A stretch of DNA of 46,190 nt from Thermoplasmata archaeon (lineage in GTDB: Archaea; Thermoplasmatota; Thermoplasmata; Methanomassiliicoccales; Methanomethylophilaceae). Both the position numbers and the translations under genes were made by a program. The stretch is taken from NCBI GenBank assembly GCA_015063235.1, contig SUSW01000046.1, forward strand, positions 1-46,190, read 5' to 3'. This document shows, piece after piece, positions 24,807-33,509 of this stretch (within the stretch, counting starts at the first letter, position 1; each line of letters opens with the position of its first letter). A model generated the notes under the pieces. The model was not told the DNA's origin and ran no database searches. It worked only from the letters and a program-made list of their open reading frames with translations.

Positions 24807-27179
24807 TCACGCCACCCTGGTGGCCAAAGCTTTCCTGAGATCGCTCTCGTAATCAGGCACGACCGATCCGGATTCTATCAGAACATCGCCGACATGATCC
24901 ATGGCCAGATCGTTGATGGAATCGATCATCTTGGGATGGGCACCGGAAACCCTTGGATCCTCTGGATCGACTAACAGCAGGTTAAGAAAAGCCAGCTGGT
25001 CCGAATCCAGATCCTGGGCGAACCGGTCCCAGCCCTCTACAAGACTCTGGTGCCGGTCGAACCCATCAACGGACTTCTTGTTTGCATAAGGTTCCTTCGG
25101 GTTGCTGACCTTGGCATGCTCTTCGATATTTGGTTCAGACCTCTTTCCGGTGGCACCGTTACCGATATCCATGCCATCTTTTTCGATGTCCTCTCCGGTG
25201 TCCATCATCCTGGTCGTGGACGCCAGATCATCCTGGGCCGATTCTACCAACCTTTTGTCAAGCACCAGTTTCCTATCCTTCTTGGGAACGGATGCGGGCA
25301 TACCGTAGTATGACTGGGCTATCTCTCTTACGCCTTTGAAGACCGAACCGAAGACTTGGATCTCATCATCGGGCATCTTGCTTCCCGAACGATGTGCCTT
25401 GGTCATCCTAAGTACGGACCTCAGAAGCTCCTTGCAATTCTCTTCGAACAGATTACTATTCGCGTAATCATAGACGGAGACAGGATACATCACAGCATAC
25501 CCTTTGGGATAGCCGTAGTACTTCAATGTCTCGAAAACCCTGATCTTGACCGCTTTAGGCCTCAGACTGCAGTATGATGTGGCACCATTGCTGGATTTGG
25601 AATTGTTACTGGCCGCTACCAGTGCTTTGGAAAAAATCGCAGCGGCATCCGAATCGATGCTGTTCTTCATCGCCTTGGTGGCTCCGGAAAAGAACGATAC
25701 CGCCTCGGGAGAGAATGTTATGTCCGCCCCGTTCAGCAGCCTGCGCATCGAATCGTTGATGGTAAGGTTGCATGGATACTGATCATCGGTGGGAAGGGGC
25801 AGTTCCTTGACAATCGCATAATCAAGAGCGGAACGCATGATAAGATGTGCATAGTTGATGCTGAAGAAGCTTCTGTCCTCACGGATCACGGACTTCTCGT
25901 AAGCCTATCCCAAAGATACAATGGCTTGGTAGACGTCTTTGGGGTCGTCATCTGAATTGATGAGTTCGCAGAGGTACAGCCATACGTACCCCAGATCTGT
26001 GGTTGGATACTTTCCATTACGGACCTGTGTCCTCCAGTAGAGATAGAATGATCTCTGCTCCGGCGTCATCCTGCCGTATTGTGCATTCACTTTTCCAGAA
26101 GCCACGTACTGTACTCTGATATCGGACTCCAACCCGTAATTGTCCCTTATGTCTGATCTGAATGTCGCGGAGATGCTGTCCTGTTCCTTGGAATTGGGGA
26201 TTATGAGCATACCGTCCACCTGGACCTCTAACAGAGGGATGGAGTCCAGGAACTTCTCCGAAGACGGCAGCTCTTCGCATACGTGCAGATTCCTTTCTAT
26301 GATTGCACGGACCTCCTTGGTCAGTATCGAAGGGACCGTCGGTCCCTTTTCGCCGTTTGCTTTGCATATGACGCTGACGCAGCACCTGTACACCGCTTTG
26401 AGAAATGCCATCATCGGGGAATTTTCCGATACATCCCTGTACCTGAGACGGTATTCCCTCTCCCCCTCGTAGAACAGGCCTCTGAACACATCGGCCTGCG
26501 AGGACATGTGTTCGCCTCCATAGGTATCCAGGATTCCGGACCCGGTGGTGTTCTCCAAATACGAATCTATGGATGAAAGAGATTGATTGAACAGCTCGAC
26601 CAATTCATCCGATTCTCCATAACAGTATGAATCCTCATAGGATATGCCGCAGAATGCCTCCGGATCTTCGACGAATGATATGGGCTTCTGCAGCATCGAC
26701 GCACGTGAGGATATAGCCATAATATCGCTGAAATCTTCAAATCCCCTCAACGGCAAATGGAAGGCGATACATGCATCGAAGTACACGCCGTAAAGGAACG
26801 GATAGCTGTTCTTGACGGACCTCGTATTGTCAATCAGCAGCTCCAGCTGTTCTCTGAGATGCTTCCTCTCTTCGGGGATGTTTATGAGCTCGCATATGCG
26901 GATGTATTCGTAACCGTAATCGCTTTTGAGCACCGTGCCTTTGCGAAGCTGGTCCCTCCAATGGATGTAGTAACTGTACTGTTCCGCGCTCAGGCTGCGG
27001 AGGTCCGTTGAATAATCCGGACAAGGTACGAAGGGGGCCTCTGCCGGATCGGATGAGTAGGAATCCCTCATCTGCATCAGAAAATCATCGGCGGGTTGCT
27101 TATTCTTCCCCCTAGGCACTATAGTGAAAGAACGCATCGGAACCGAGTAGGCATTACCCCGTATATCATTCTGATACAA
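24807..27179 (-). CDS. TerB_N/TerB_C-type protein interrupted by an in-frame UAG (candidate pyrrolysine protein)
   Basis: Read through the TAG at 25907-25905, this is one protein of about 790 residues; stopping there gives 424 and 360-codon frames. The first TerB_N-like copy lies at about residues 63-150 and a second at about 373-475, with the UAG as codon 425 inside the second. A TerB_C-like segment (DSDQLAFLNLLL, INDLAMDHVGDVLIE) ends the chain. TerB_N and TerB_C are normally joined in one polypeptide. After the UAG the frame continues AYEKS-VIREDRSFF up to DYAIVKELPLP, matching the end of the first copy (FDACIAFHLPL). A GTG at 25889 could start a separate gene but lacks a good ribosome site and would cut the domain. 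The 5' start (TTG 27179 or ATG 27137) is uncertain. It follows pyl genes and SMR exporters on the same strand. A plain nonsense mutation is the alternative. Confidence 0.7.
25905..25907 (-). other. In-frame amber codon, possible pyrrolysine site in the TerB-like gene
   Basis: TAG lies between VSLG and AYEK in the second TerB_N-like copy, in the same frame as the coding sequence on both sides. UAG terminates none of the other 45 coding sequences called in the window, and the two other internal UAGs are the mtmB pyrrolysine codons. Confidence 0.65.
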
Positions 27180-27489
27180 GGTTCATGCCGATGACGCCTA
27201 CCAGCAGGATGCCCAGGAACAGGAATCCGATCATGTTGGGACCTTCGCCCATGATTATGCTGACTATCACAGCACCTATCGCACCGATACCTACCCAGAC
27301 GGCGTATCCGGGACCTGTGGGGATGCCCTTCTTAAAAGCGAAATGAAGGAATATCACGCTGATGGGCATAAGGAGAAGCGTCACTACTGTCCAGAACGGG
27401 TCGGTGAAGACCTCGGACAGGCTCATCGTCGTTGCCCAGCACATCTCGAATACGCCTCCGATGAGGATGTATAACCATGCGATGTTCAT
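27166..27489 (-). CDS. SMR-family exporter subunit B
   Basis: 107 residues, four membrane helices, small multidrug resistance family. The membrane-embedded proton/substrate glutamate is E15 in GGVFEMCWATTMSL. The ATG overlaps the stop of the first SMR gene (ATGA), so the two are translated together and probably form a heterodimer. The 3' end overlaps the 5' end of the TerB-like frame by 14 bp if that starts at TTG 27179. Confidence 0.88.
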   Translation of the reverse strand: MNIAWLYILIGGVFEMCWATTMSLSEVFTDPFWTVVTLLLMPISVIFLHFAFKKGIPTGPGYAVWVGIGAIGAVIVSIIMGEGPNMIGFLFLGILLVGVIGMNLVSE

Positions 27490-27815
27490 TCGATCACCGC
27501 CGATAGCTCCAATCCGACCACACCTATGATTATCAGCATCACCAGGAACACTTTGATGCGGTCCACCTTCTCCTTGAACAGCACGTATCCTGCTATCATT
27601 GCGAATACCGCTCCGAGACCGGTCCAGATGGAGTATGCTACGCCTACGCTCATCCCGTCGCCCATGGCGAATGCCAAGCATGCCGGGCTCAGGTACATGA
27701 ATACAACTGTGAAGAGCAGCCATTTCAGGGATCTGGTCTCACCGTACTTCTTCAGCCCTATGACCCAAACCGGTTCGAGCAATCCGCCGAGGATCACCCA
27801 GGCCAAACCGACCAT
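27486..27815 (-). CDS. SMR-family exporter subunit A (Gdx/SugE-like)
   Basis: 109 residues, four membrane helices, with the essential glutamate E14 in GGLLEPVWVIGLKKY. This wording is close to the SugE/Gdx subgroup, whose members export guanidinium or quaternary ammonium ions. It begins 2 bp after the pylD stop, so it is read as part of the pyl transcript. The substrate is unknown; small alkylated ammonium compounds would fit the setting but that is inference. Confidence 0.88.
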   Translation of the reverse strand: MVGLAWVILGGLLEPVWVIGLKKYGETRSLKWLLFTVVFMYLSPACLAFAMGDGMSVGVAYSIWTGLGAVFAMIAGYVLFKEKVDRIKVFLVMLIIIGVVGLELSAVIE

Positions 27816-27817
27816 GC

Positions 27818-28633
27818 TCACTTCGATACTTCCATGGAGAACAGTGCGCTGTTCACTGCCATCATGGCTGTCCCTATCTCCAGCGGATCGTGGATGATGG
27901 CCTTGGCCTTCTTCCTCCCCTCCTCGTCGAAGTAATGGGGGACTCCCGGAGTCGATATGACCGCACCCTCTTGGATGAGCCTTCCGGGGAAGATAGCAGG
28001 AGCTGCGTTGAGGATGTATCTGTGGGATGCCAGGGCATCCTCCACATCCGGCAGTGCCTTCACTCCGAACCTCTCCTCCAAGGCCTTGGCCTTCTCGGTC
28101 TTGATATCCGTGACCGAAACGTTGGCACCCCAAGATTTCAGGATCTGGACGGCTTCGGTTCCGACCAAACCTGCTCCGATAACGAGGACATCCTTTCCCT
28201 CGATGCCGCCTGCGGCGTTCTTCAAAGCGACTGCGTAACCCATCGCGGTCCCCCAAGAGTTGTTGGTGCTCCTAGCTGCGTGGACGTTGTACGCGACGAA
28301 CATCGCATCGTCTGCCATCATGACCATGTCTACACCATCCCTGATAGCCTGCTGGAATCCGTTGACATCCGTTCCGGCGGTGACATAGCTCTGCATGCCG
28401 AGTCTCCTGACGATTGCATCCACGGATTTGGAGAAGCCACCGATGATACCCATTCCCGAAGTGATGGGTACGCAAGCTACCCTCATCTTGGAGAAATCCA
28501 CGTCATGATAGACGCCAGCACCCTCCAGGGCCAGCTGTTTAACTGTCTTTCCGCACATCTTGAGCAGCCTCGAATCCAGATCCAGGGTATCGTCAGGCAC
28601 TCCTTCGATCAAATCAGGGGTGAGTCTTGTCAT
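27818..28633 (-). CDS. pylD: Pyrrolysine biosynthesis protein PylD
   Basis: 271 residues. This NAD-dependent enzyme oxidises the terminal amine of the Lys-methylornithine dipeptide, which then cyclises to pyrrolysine. The Rossmann segment VLVIGAGLVGTEAVQIL (about residues 150-166) and the N-terminal MTRLTPDLIEGV are visible. The start at 28633 overlaps the pylC stop (ATGA); the longer open frame to 28678 lies inside pylC and is rejected. Confidence 0.95.
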   Translation of the reverse strand: MTRLTPDLIEGVPDDTLDLDSRLLKMCGKTVKQLALEGAGVYHDVDFSKMRVACVPITSGMGIIGGFSKSVDAIVRRLGMQSYVTAGTDVNGFQQAIRDGVDMVMMADDAMFVAYNVHAARSTNNSWGTAMGYAVALKNAAGGIEGKDVLVIGAGLVGTEAVQILKSWGANVSVTDIKTEKAKALEERFGVKALPDVEDALASHRYILNAAPAIFPGRLIQEGAVISTPGVPHYFDEEGRKKAKAIIHDPLEIGTAMMAVNSALFSMEVSK

Positions 28634-29793
28634 CAGATCATCTCCGGGGTTCCGTCGAGGAACCTCTCTATTGAGCATTCGTCAAGTATCTTTTCGATGC
28701 AGGCGGCGGCCCTCTCGTCCGCTTCTTTCTCAGTCCTGCCCTTGGAAATGAGCGTGGCATGCCATTCGGCTTTGCCGGGCTCGTAATCAGTGATGCAGTT
28801 ATCGCTGCCGAAGAGCCCGGGGGCGAATCTCGGTGAGACCACATGGCCGAACTCCTTCTCTCCGCTGGAACGCAGCTCCCCGTCCCTCAGGTACACGTGA
28901 CGGTAGACCGAGGAACCCTCTTTTGGCTTCCTGTCGGCGGGTCTTCCCAGCGCCGTGGTCGCGAGTTCCTCCAAAAGGTTGACGCCCGTGGCGGCCTCTA
29001 TCGCCGCAGGGGTCTGGCTGGGGATACGTGCATCGATCTCCAGGACCCTTAGTCCTTTGGGGGTGAGGATGGCTTCCACATCCATCAGCGCGCTGAGGCC
29101 TATAGCATCCGCTACATCCTCCCCTATCTTGGCGAAGAGGTCGCAGTTCTCCTTTGTCATGATATTGGGATTGCATCTGACCATCTTGCAGTCGTAATTG
29201 GAATCAAGGCATACCTCTGTGGTGATGTATCCTTTGGCGGTCTTCCCGTTGCCTATGACCTCCACGGAGACGCTCTTTCCGTGCACGAACTCCTGTATCA
29301 CAGGCTCATCGTTAAGCGACTTAACAATGTCCAGACCCTTCTCCAAATCCTCTTCGTTCATCGCCACGGTCACGCCTATGCTCCCGCTCTGGGAAGACGG
29401 CTTCACGATCGCAGGGAATCCGCATTGGGGCCAAGGCTGGGGGAGCGGTACCCCCACCGATTTCATGACCTCGTTGGACCTGTTCTTCGAGTTGGAGATG
29501 TTGTAGGATGCGAGATCGAACAGAAGAGGGGCGTCCATCTTGGACTTCATGGAATCCAGCGTCTTCAGGAGGTCCATCTCCTCGCATGCCGGAATGACCG
29601 CATCGCACCCTCTGAAGACCTCCAGTGCGGCTTCGGGATCTTTGGTTGGGTCCAGATTGACCGGCTCGTCGCATAAAGACATGGCGGGTGCACCCTTCTT
29701 CCTGTCCAGGACGACCGTCTCATAGCCTGCCGCCTTGGAAAGCAGTACGGCCTCCATGCCCTGCAGGGCCCCTCCCACTATGGCGATCCTCAT
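28633..29793 (-). CDS. pylC: Pyrrolysine biosynthesis protein PylC (ATP-grasp ligase)
   Basis: 386 residues. It ligates (3R)-3-methyl-D-ornithine to the epsilon-amine of lysine with ATP. An N-terminal Rossmann-like preATP-grasp segment (RIAIVGGALQGMEAVLLSKA) is followed by ATP-grasp parts: AIVKPSSQSGSIGV (about residues 126-139), MDVEAIL and LEIDARIPSQTPAAIEA. The start at 29793 overlaps the pylB stop (ATGA). Confidence 0.95.
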   Translation of the reverse strand: MRIAIVGGALQGMEAVLLSKAAGYETVVLDRKKGAPAMSLCDEPVNLDPTKDPEAALEVFRGCDAVIPACEEMDLLKTLDSMKSKMDAPLLFDLASYNISNSKNRSNEVMKSVGVPLPQPWPQCGFPAIVKPSSQSGSIGVTVAMNEEDLEKGLDIVKSLNDEPVIQEFVHGKSVSVEVIGNGKTAKGYITTEVCLDSNYDCKMVRCNPNIMTKENCDLFAKIGEDVADAIGLSALMDVEAILTPKGLRVLEIDARIPSQTPAAIEAATGVNLLEELATTALGRPADRKPKEGSSVYRHVYLRDGELRSSGEKEFGHVVSPRFAPGLFGSDNCITDYEPGKAEWHATLISKGRTEKEADERAAACIEKILDECSIERFLDGTPEMI

Positions 29794-30848
29794 CAGGCCA
29801 CCCTCTTGGGCCTGTGGGCTTCGAGGAAGGACCTGTACTCCGCCGAGGAAGCGTGATGATGCCCCATGTCCTCCAACATCTCGAACACGTGCTCCACGGA
29901 ACGGTTTCCGTTCTCGATGTCCAGCTCGTGCTGCGCCACCCCTGCGAGATGCTGGCTGGGGGGAACGATTGACGTGACCACGTTCGCACCGGCGTTTATC
30001 CTCGTCTTGAGTCCCGCTATGCCCTCGACATCGAGGCTGCACGGAATGAGCTTATCCTGATTGAGGAGCCTCATTATGGCGATGGCCTTCAGCTCCTCCG
30101 TCGAATCATAGGGTGTGAAATCCTGCATCGGGGTGCCGACCTGGGGCACGAAGGTCATGGCCCTGACCTGTCCGCATCCCAGCGAGCTCATCTCCTGGAT
30201 GGTCTCGGCCCTGTCCCTGACGGTCTCTCCGAGGCCGATCATCATCCCGTCCTCTGCCAGAAGCCCGGCCTCCATGGCCCACGTCTTCTGGTTACGGCGG
30301 TCGTCGTAACTCTGGTTGACCCTCAGGGATTCGAAAAGCTGCCTGTTGTACGTTTCCTGGTAGCAGGCGTACCAATCAGCGCCTGCGTCGCGGACCTTCG
30401 AGAACATCTCATGGGGCAGCGCCCCGGGGGATGCCATGATGTTTATCCCTACCTCGTCATGGACCGCGGAGATTATCTCCAGCAGGTTGGCGTATCCGTC
30501 TTTGTACATAAGGGGGTCCTCGCCCATCGTGAGGTCCGAGAGGTTTATCCCTGCATCCTGAAGGCTGGCCGACAGCTCCACGATCTCTTCCTTCGTCTTC
30601 CTGTAGCGGTCTATCCCTTTGTTGGACGTCCTGTAATAGCAGAATGTGCAGTTGTTCTTGCAATATGTGGAGAAGTATACGAATCCGTATGTGAAGATCT
30701 TCTTCCCGAATTCCCTGTCCCTCACCCTTCTTGCGGCGGAGTATAGATCTTCCAGATCCTGTCCGCCTTTGATGGACATCAGTTCGAATATCTCGTCGGT
30801 AGATAGTTTTCCGGTCTTCTCAGCCTTGGAGATCGTATCAGCTATCAT
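29793..30848 (-). CDS. pylB: Pyrrolysine biosynthesis protein PylB (radical SAM lysine mutase)
   Basis: 351 residues. This radical SAM enzyme rearranges L-lysine to 3-methylornithine. The Fe-S motif is CKNNCTFCYYR (C-x3-C-x2-C, about residues 60-70), with the SAM-contact segment TMGEDPLMY (about 105) corresponding to the GGE motif. I chose ATG 30848; an in-frame TTG at 30857 overlaps the pylS stop. The short spacing shows translational coupling. Confidence 0.95.
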   Translation of the reverse strand: MIADTISKAEKTGKLSTDEIFELMSIKGGQDLEDLYSAARRVRDREFGKKIFTYGFVYFSTYCKNNCTFCYYRTSNKGIDRYRKTKEEIVELSASLQDAGINLSDLTMGEDPLMYKDGYANLLEIISAVHDEVGINIMASPGALPHEMFSKVRDAGADWYACYQETYNRQLFESLRVNQSYDDRRNQKTWAMEAGLLAEDGMMIGLGETVRDRAETIQEMSSLGCGQVRAMTFVPQVGTPMQDFTPYDSTEELKAIAIMRLLNQDKLIPCSLDVEGIAGLKTRINAGANVVTSIVPPSQHLAGVAQHELDIENGNRSVEHVFEMLEDMGHHHASSAEYRSFLEAHRPKRVA

Positions 30849-30853
30849 GTGAA

Positions 30854-31675
30854 TCAATCCAGTTTGTATCCGTTCAGATAGGTTATGCTCTTACCTGTCT
30901 TCTTGGCGTTGCTCTTGCCGTTCTTCAGCATGAGCAGCCTCTCCAGACCGAACCCGACCCCTGCCCAGGGCTCATGGATGTCATGCGCAGGGTCCAGCCT
31001 GTGGGGACCGATGGCTCCCGATGCGACCTCGACACCGTCTATCTCCACATCCAAAGTCTCGACGTACACGTCGGACTCCTCGCGTGTGGTGGTATATTCG
31101 ACACCCACTGCATCCATAATGTCGCCGATGTACATCTTGAGATGCTCCATGGCATCACCGTCAGGACCGAGCTCCACCAGATTAAGCATTGTGAACTCCT
31201 CCAGATGCGTAGAGCTCTTGGACTCCTTCCTGAAGCATGAGCCTATCTCGAATATCCTCACCGGACCGTTAGTATGGTCCCTGAGCTCCCTCATGACCCT
31301 GTACAGGTTCATGGCGTGCATGGGCCTGAGGGCCCTCTTGTCATCGATCCAGAACACCTGTCTGAACAGAGGGTGATCCTCTGTGATCGTCATCTTGGCC
31401 AATGCTGCCTTGGAAACGAAGATGGGTGTGTGAACCTCGATGAATCCCCTCGCCCTCAGCTTGTCCCTGATCCTGTTCTCCAGATCCGTGAGATCGTTGC
31501 GGGGATTCGCGATGACGTCCTTGAGACCTTTGTCGTTCGCGGACTTCAGTTTGGAGAACTGGCTCGAGAACTCCTTGTCCCTCTGTACAGCATCTTCGAA
31601 TTCCGTTGCAGACCAATCGCTATCTCCGTACTCCATCAGATGCTGAATCTGAGAATCCGTGAACTTCAAACCCAT
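30854..31675 (-). CDS. pylS: Pyrrolysyl-tRNA synthetase lacking the N-terminal domain
   Basis: 273 residues, only the class II catalytic domain. It charges tRNA-Pyl with pyrrolysine. Motif 2 (IFEIGSCFRKES) and motif 3 (GVGFGLERLLML, near residue 238) are clear. The separate N-terminal tRNA-binding domain of Methanosarcina PylS is absent, and no free PylSn gene is in the window. This is the solo form known from Methanomassiliicoccales. The ATG lies 20 nt after the 3' end of tRNA-Pyl. Confidence 0.96.
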   Translation of the reverse strand: MGLKFTDSQIQHLMEYGDSDWSATEFEDAVQRDKEFSSQFSKLKSANDKGLKDVIANPRNDLTDLENRIRDKLRARGFIEVHTPIFVSKAALAKMTITEDHPLFRQVFWIDDKRALRPMHAMNLYRVMRELRDHTNGPVRIFEIGSCFRKESKSSTHLEEFTMLNLVELGPDGDAMEHLKMYIGDIMDAVGVEYTTTREESDVYVETLDVEIDGVEVASGAIGPHRLDPAHDIHEPWAGVGFGLERLLMLKNGKSNAKKTGKSITYLNGYKLD

Positions 31676-31695
31676 GATATCTACCGTAAATGTAA

Positions 31696-31766
31696 TGGCG
31701 AAAGGCCGGGGGGTCGAACCCCGCTTACAGGTTTTAGAGACCCGTTTGCTCGCCGGAGCGCCCTCC
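31696..31766 (-). tRNA. pylT: tRNA-Pyl (anticodon CUA)
   Basis: 71 nt with CCA encoded. It folds into a 7-bp acceptor stem (GGAGGGC with GCCTTTC, two G-U pairs), a D-arm GCTC-CGGC-GAGC with a 4-nt loop and no base between acceptor and D stems, a 6-bp anticodon stem (ACGGGT with ACCTGT) around CTCTAAA with anticodon CTA, a 3-nt variable loop, and a T-arm CGGGG-TTCGACC-CCCCG. The long anticodon stem, short variable loop and missing junction base identify the pyrrolysine suppressor tRNA of Methanomassiliicoccales. It decodes UAG. Confidence 0.97.
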
Positions 31767-31791
31767 AACATGGGTTAAAGTCCAACATTTG

Positions 31792-31799
31792 TATTTAAA
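31792..31799 (-). promoter_or_regulatory. TATA box of pylT and the pyl operon
   Basis: TTTAAATA on the minus strand is centred about 29 nt before the first base of tRNA-Pyl, where an archaeal TATA box belongs. A second similar block (ATATTTAAAC) lies at about 31826-31835. The tRNA and pylS are probably transcribed together from here. Confidence 0.6.
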
Positions 31800-31849
31800 C
31801 TTATCGAAAAAATACGACTTTGTTTAAATATTTCAGATGTAGCATATAG

Positions 31850-31917
31850 GCTGCCGATGACATTGCGATTTCAGAAAGATGGTTCGCACTGGACTGAAAA
31901 CCTGTCATTGGGGCAGC
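31850..31917. ncRNA. Structured hairpin between mtmB2 and pylT (3' element or small RNA)
   Basis: GCTGCC (31850-31855) pairs with GGCAGC (31912-31917), ATGACA (31857-31862) with TGTCAT (31903-31908), and TTTCAG (31869-31874) with CTGAAA (31894-31899). The result is an elongated stem of three perfect 6-bp helices with small internal loops and a 19-nt apical loop. A second short hairpin, GTCTA...TAGAC, is at 31920-31948. On the minus strand it sits about 90 nt after the mtmB2 stop, so it may be a 3'-end element; an independent RNA on either strand is possible. Confidence 0.4.
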
Positions 31918-32005
31918 ACGTCTACGCCTACATGCGTTGCGGATAGACTTCCCGATAGATAAACCTGGATGTAGAAAGCGATATCATCCAACGTTATTCG
32001 CAGAA

Positions 32006-33388
32006 TCAGAAATCGATTCCGCAGTCGGAAAGCTTGCTGAGGGCATTCTCGTATACATCCAGATATTCATCGGTAGGCTGGATGTTATCTAGATCGTAGC
32101 ATTCCTGGAACGTCTTGCCTTTTGGCGGGTTGTAGTAGTTGACCTCGTACTCGCCGAGGATACGGTCGATGATGTTGTTTGCATCAGAGATGTCCATGCC
32201 GCATGCGGCCATAGATGCCTCGCCCATCATACGCGCCTCCATGGCCGAGACCTTGTTCTTGACGACACCTTTAGCCGAAGCGACCCCGGACAGAAGCTCT
32301 CTGCCGGAAGCGGTATCGCATATCGCCTGTGCAGCGGTCTCGAGGAGATTCATGACGGTACATGGCCCTGCCATCGCATAATACTGATTGCCCAGAAGGA
32401 GATCGGTGTTGGTATCCAGCGCCATAGCGGTATGGGCCGCCACCTGCAGGGACTGACGGTTGGTCGTGGTCCCCCATCTGACATGGATCGGGCCACCGAG
32501 ATGAATATCGGCGTTGAGGAGTGCGAAAGATGCAATCGTGGTGGCGATATCGCAGATCGCAGTCTCCTCCACGCCTCCGCAGTATCCACCGATGATCGGC
32601 ATCTGTTCCACCAGGATGTTGTTTCCTGCGAGATGCCATGCGGATATCACGTTCATCATAGCCATATCCACCTTCATCTCGTTCAGCTGGGAGCATTCAT
32701 GCAGATCGGAGTGCTTCATCCCCAGCTGGTCCTGCAGGTTCGCCACGATACGTCCCTGGGCGGTCAGCGGGGTTTGCGGACCCTAGATGGCCATCCCGGG
32801 CCTTCCTGCCTCGTACAGAGCGTTGTGGACATAGTTCAGCTCCCCCAGGGTCGCCCTGACCTCCCAGGGGGTGTTCTTCACAGAATGATGTCCCTTGACC
32901 GATTCGAGCACACCGCTGACGATGGTATCCACGACAGGCTCCTGAGCATAAGATTCTATGACTGTAGCGTATATGTCCTCGGAAACCGGAGCGCCTGTAG
33001 GTCCGCCCTCGATGATGGGCTTGTTGATGCTGTTGCCTCTGCGCTGGAAGCACTCGACCATGTCCTTCCCCTCGCCGAGCCTGAGGGTCTTGGGAGCCAT
33101 CTTCAGGCCTTCGTAGATCTCATCCTCGGAGATCTTCATGCGGGTACCGGTATTGATGTTGTATATGCCGGTGGTGATCAGCATATCGATGCCGGCTACA
33201 AAGAGACGGTCCACGAGATCCTGATCCTCCGGAAGGATATTGGATCCGAACTTGATATCGTAACGTTTCTTCATGAGAGACGCGTTGTTGGGAATAATGG
33301 TGTAATCCCAATCCGATTCAGATATATGTTCCCCGTCGATGAAACGGTTGTATGCCTCGAAAACATCGACGTATCTGCGTGCAGTCAT
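32006..33388 (-). CDS. mtmB2: Monomethylamine methyltransferase MtmB, second copy, with pyrrolysine codon
   Basis: 460 residues with UAG as codon 202 (32785-32783), in the context RPGMAI-O-GPQTPL, which matches the known MtmB pyrrolysine site. MtmB moves the methyl group of monomethylamine to the MtmC corrinoid. Family landmarks after the Pyl residue include ECSQLNEMK, VEQMPIIGGY, GPIHVRWG and GKTFQECYDLDNI. It is clearly divergent from the copy at 36226 and lacks its C-terminal 19-residue tail. It has no corrinoid-protein gene of its own, so it must share MtmC or use another carrier. AAGGAG precedes the ATG. A different amine specificity is possible. Confidence 0.93.
32783..32785 (-). other. 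In-frame UAG (pyrrolysine) of the second mtmB
   Basis: CTA on the plus strand; homology to MtmB continues on both sides. Position 202 is the same as in the mtmB copy at 36226. Confidence 0.95.
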
Positions 33389-33462
33389 AACGCGTAGCTC
33401 CTTAATCCTGTAAGACCGTTCCGACAGCGATGCCCTTCCTTACACCTTTTCGGCCGCCGGCC

Positions 33463-33479
33463 ATGCTGATTGGCAGCAT
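33463..33479. terminator. Hairpin between the regulator and mtmB2
   Basis: ATGCTG-ATTGG-CAGCAT is a perfect 6-bp hairpin. It stands beside GGCC-GCC-GGCC at about 33452-33462, in the 121-bp gap between two minus-strand genes. A role as transcript end for the regulator gene is likely but not certain. Confidence 0.4.
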
Positions 33480-33509
33480 TACCAGTGTCTAAGGGATTGT
33501 CATCTACGA

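Noticed and set aside
27890-28786. Plus-strand frame opposite pylD and pylC
   Set aside because: Antisense shadow of well-identified pyl genes; no family resemblance.
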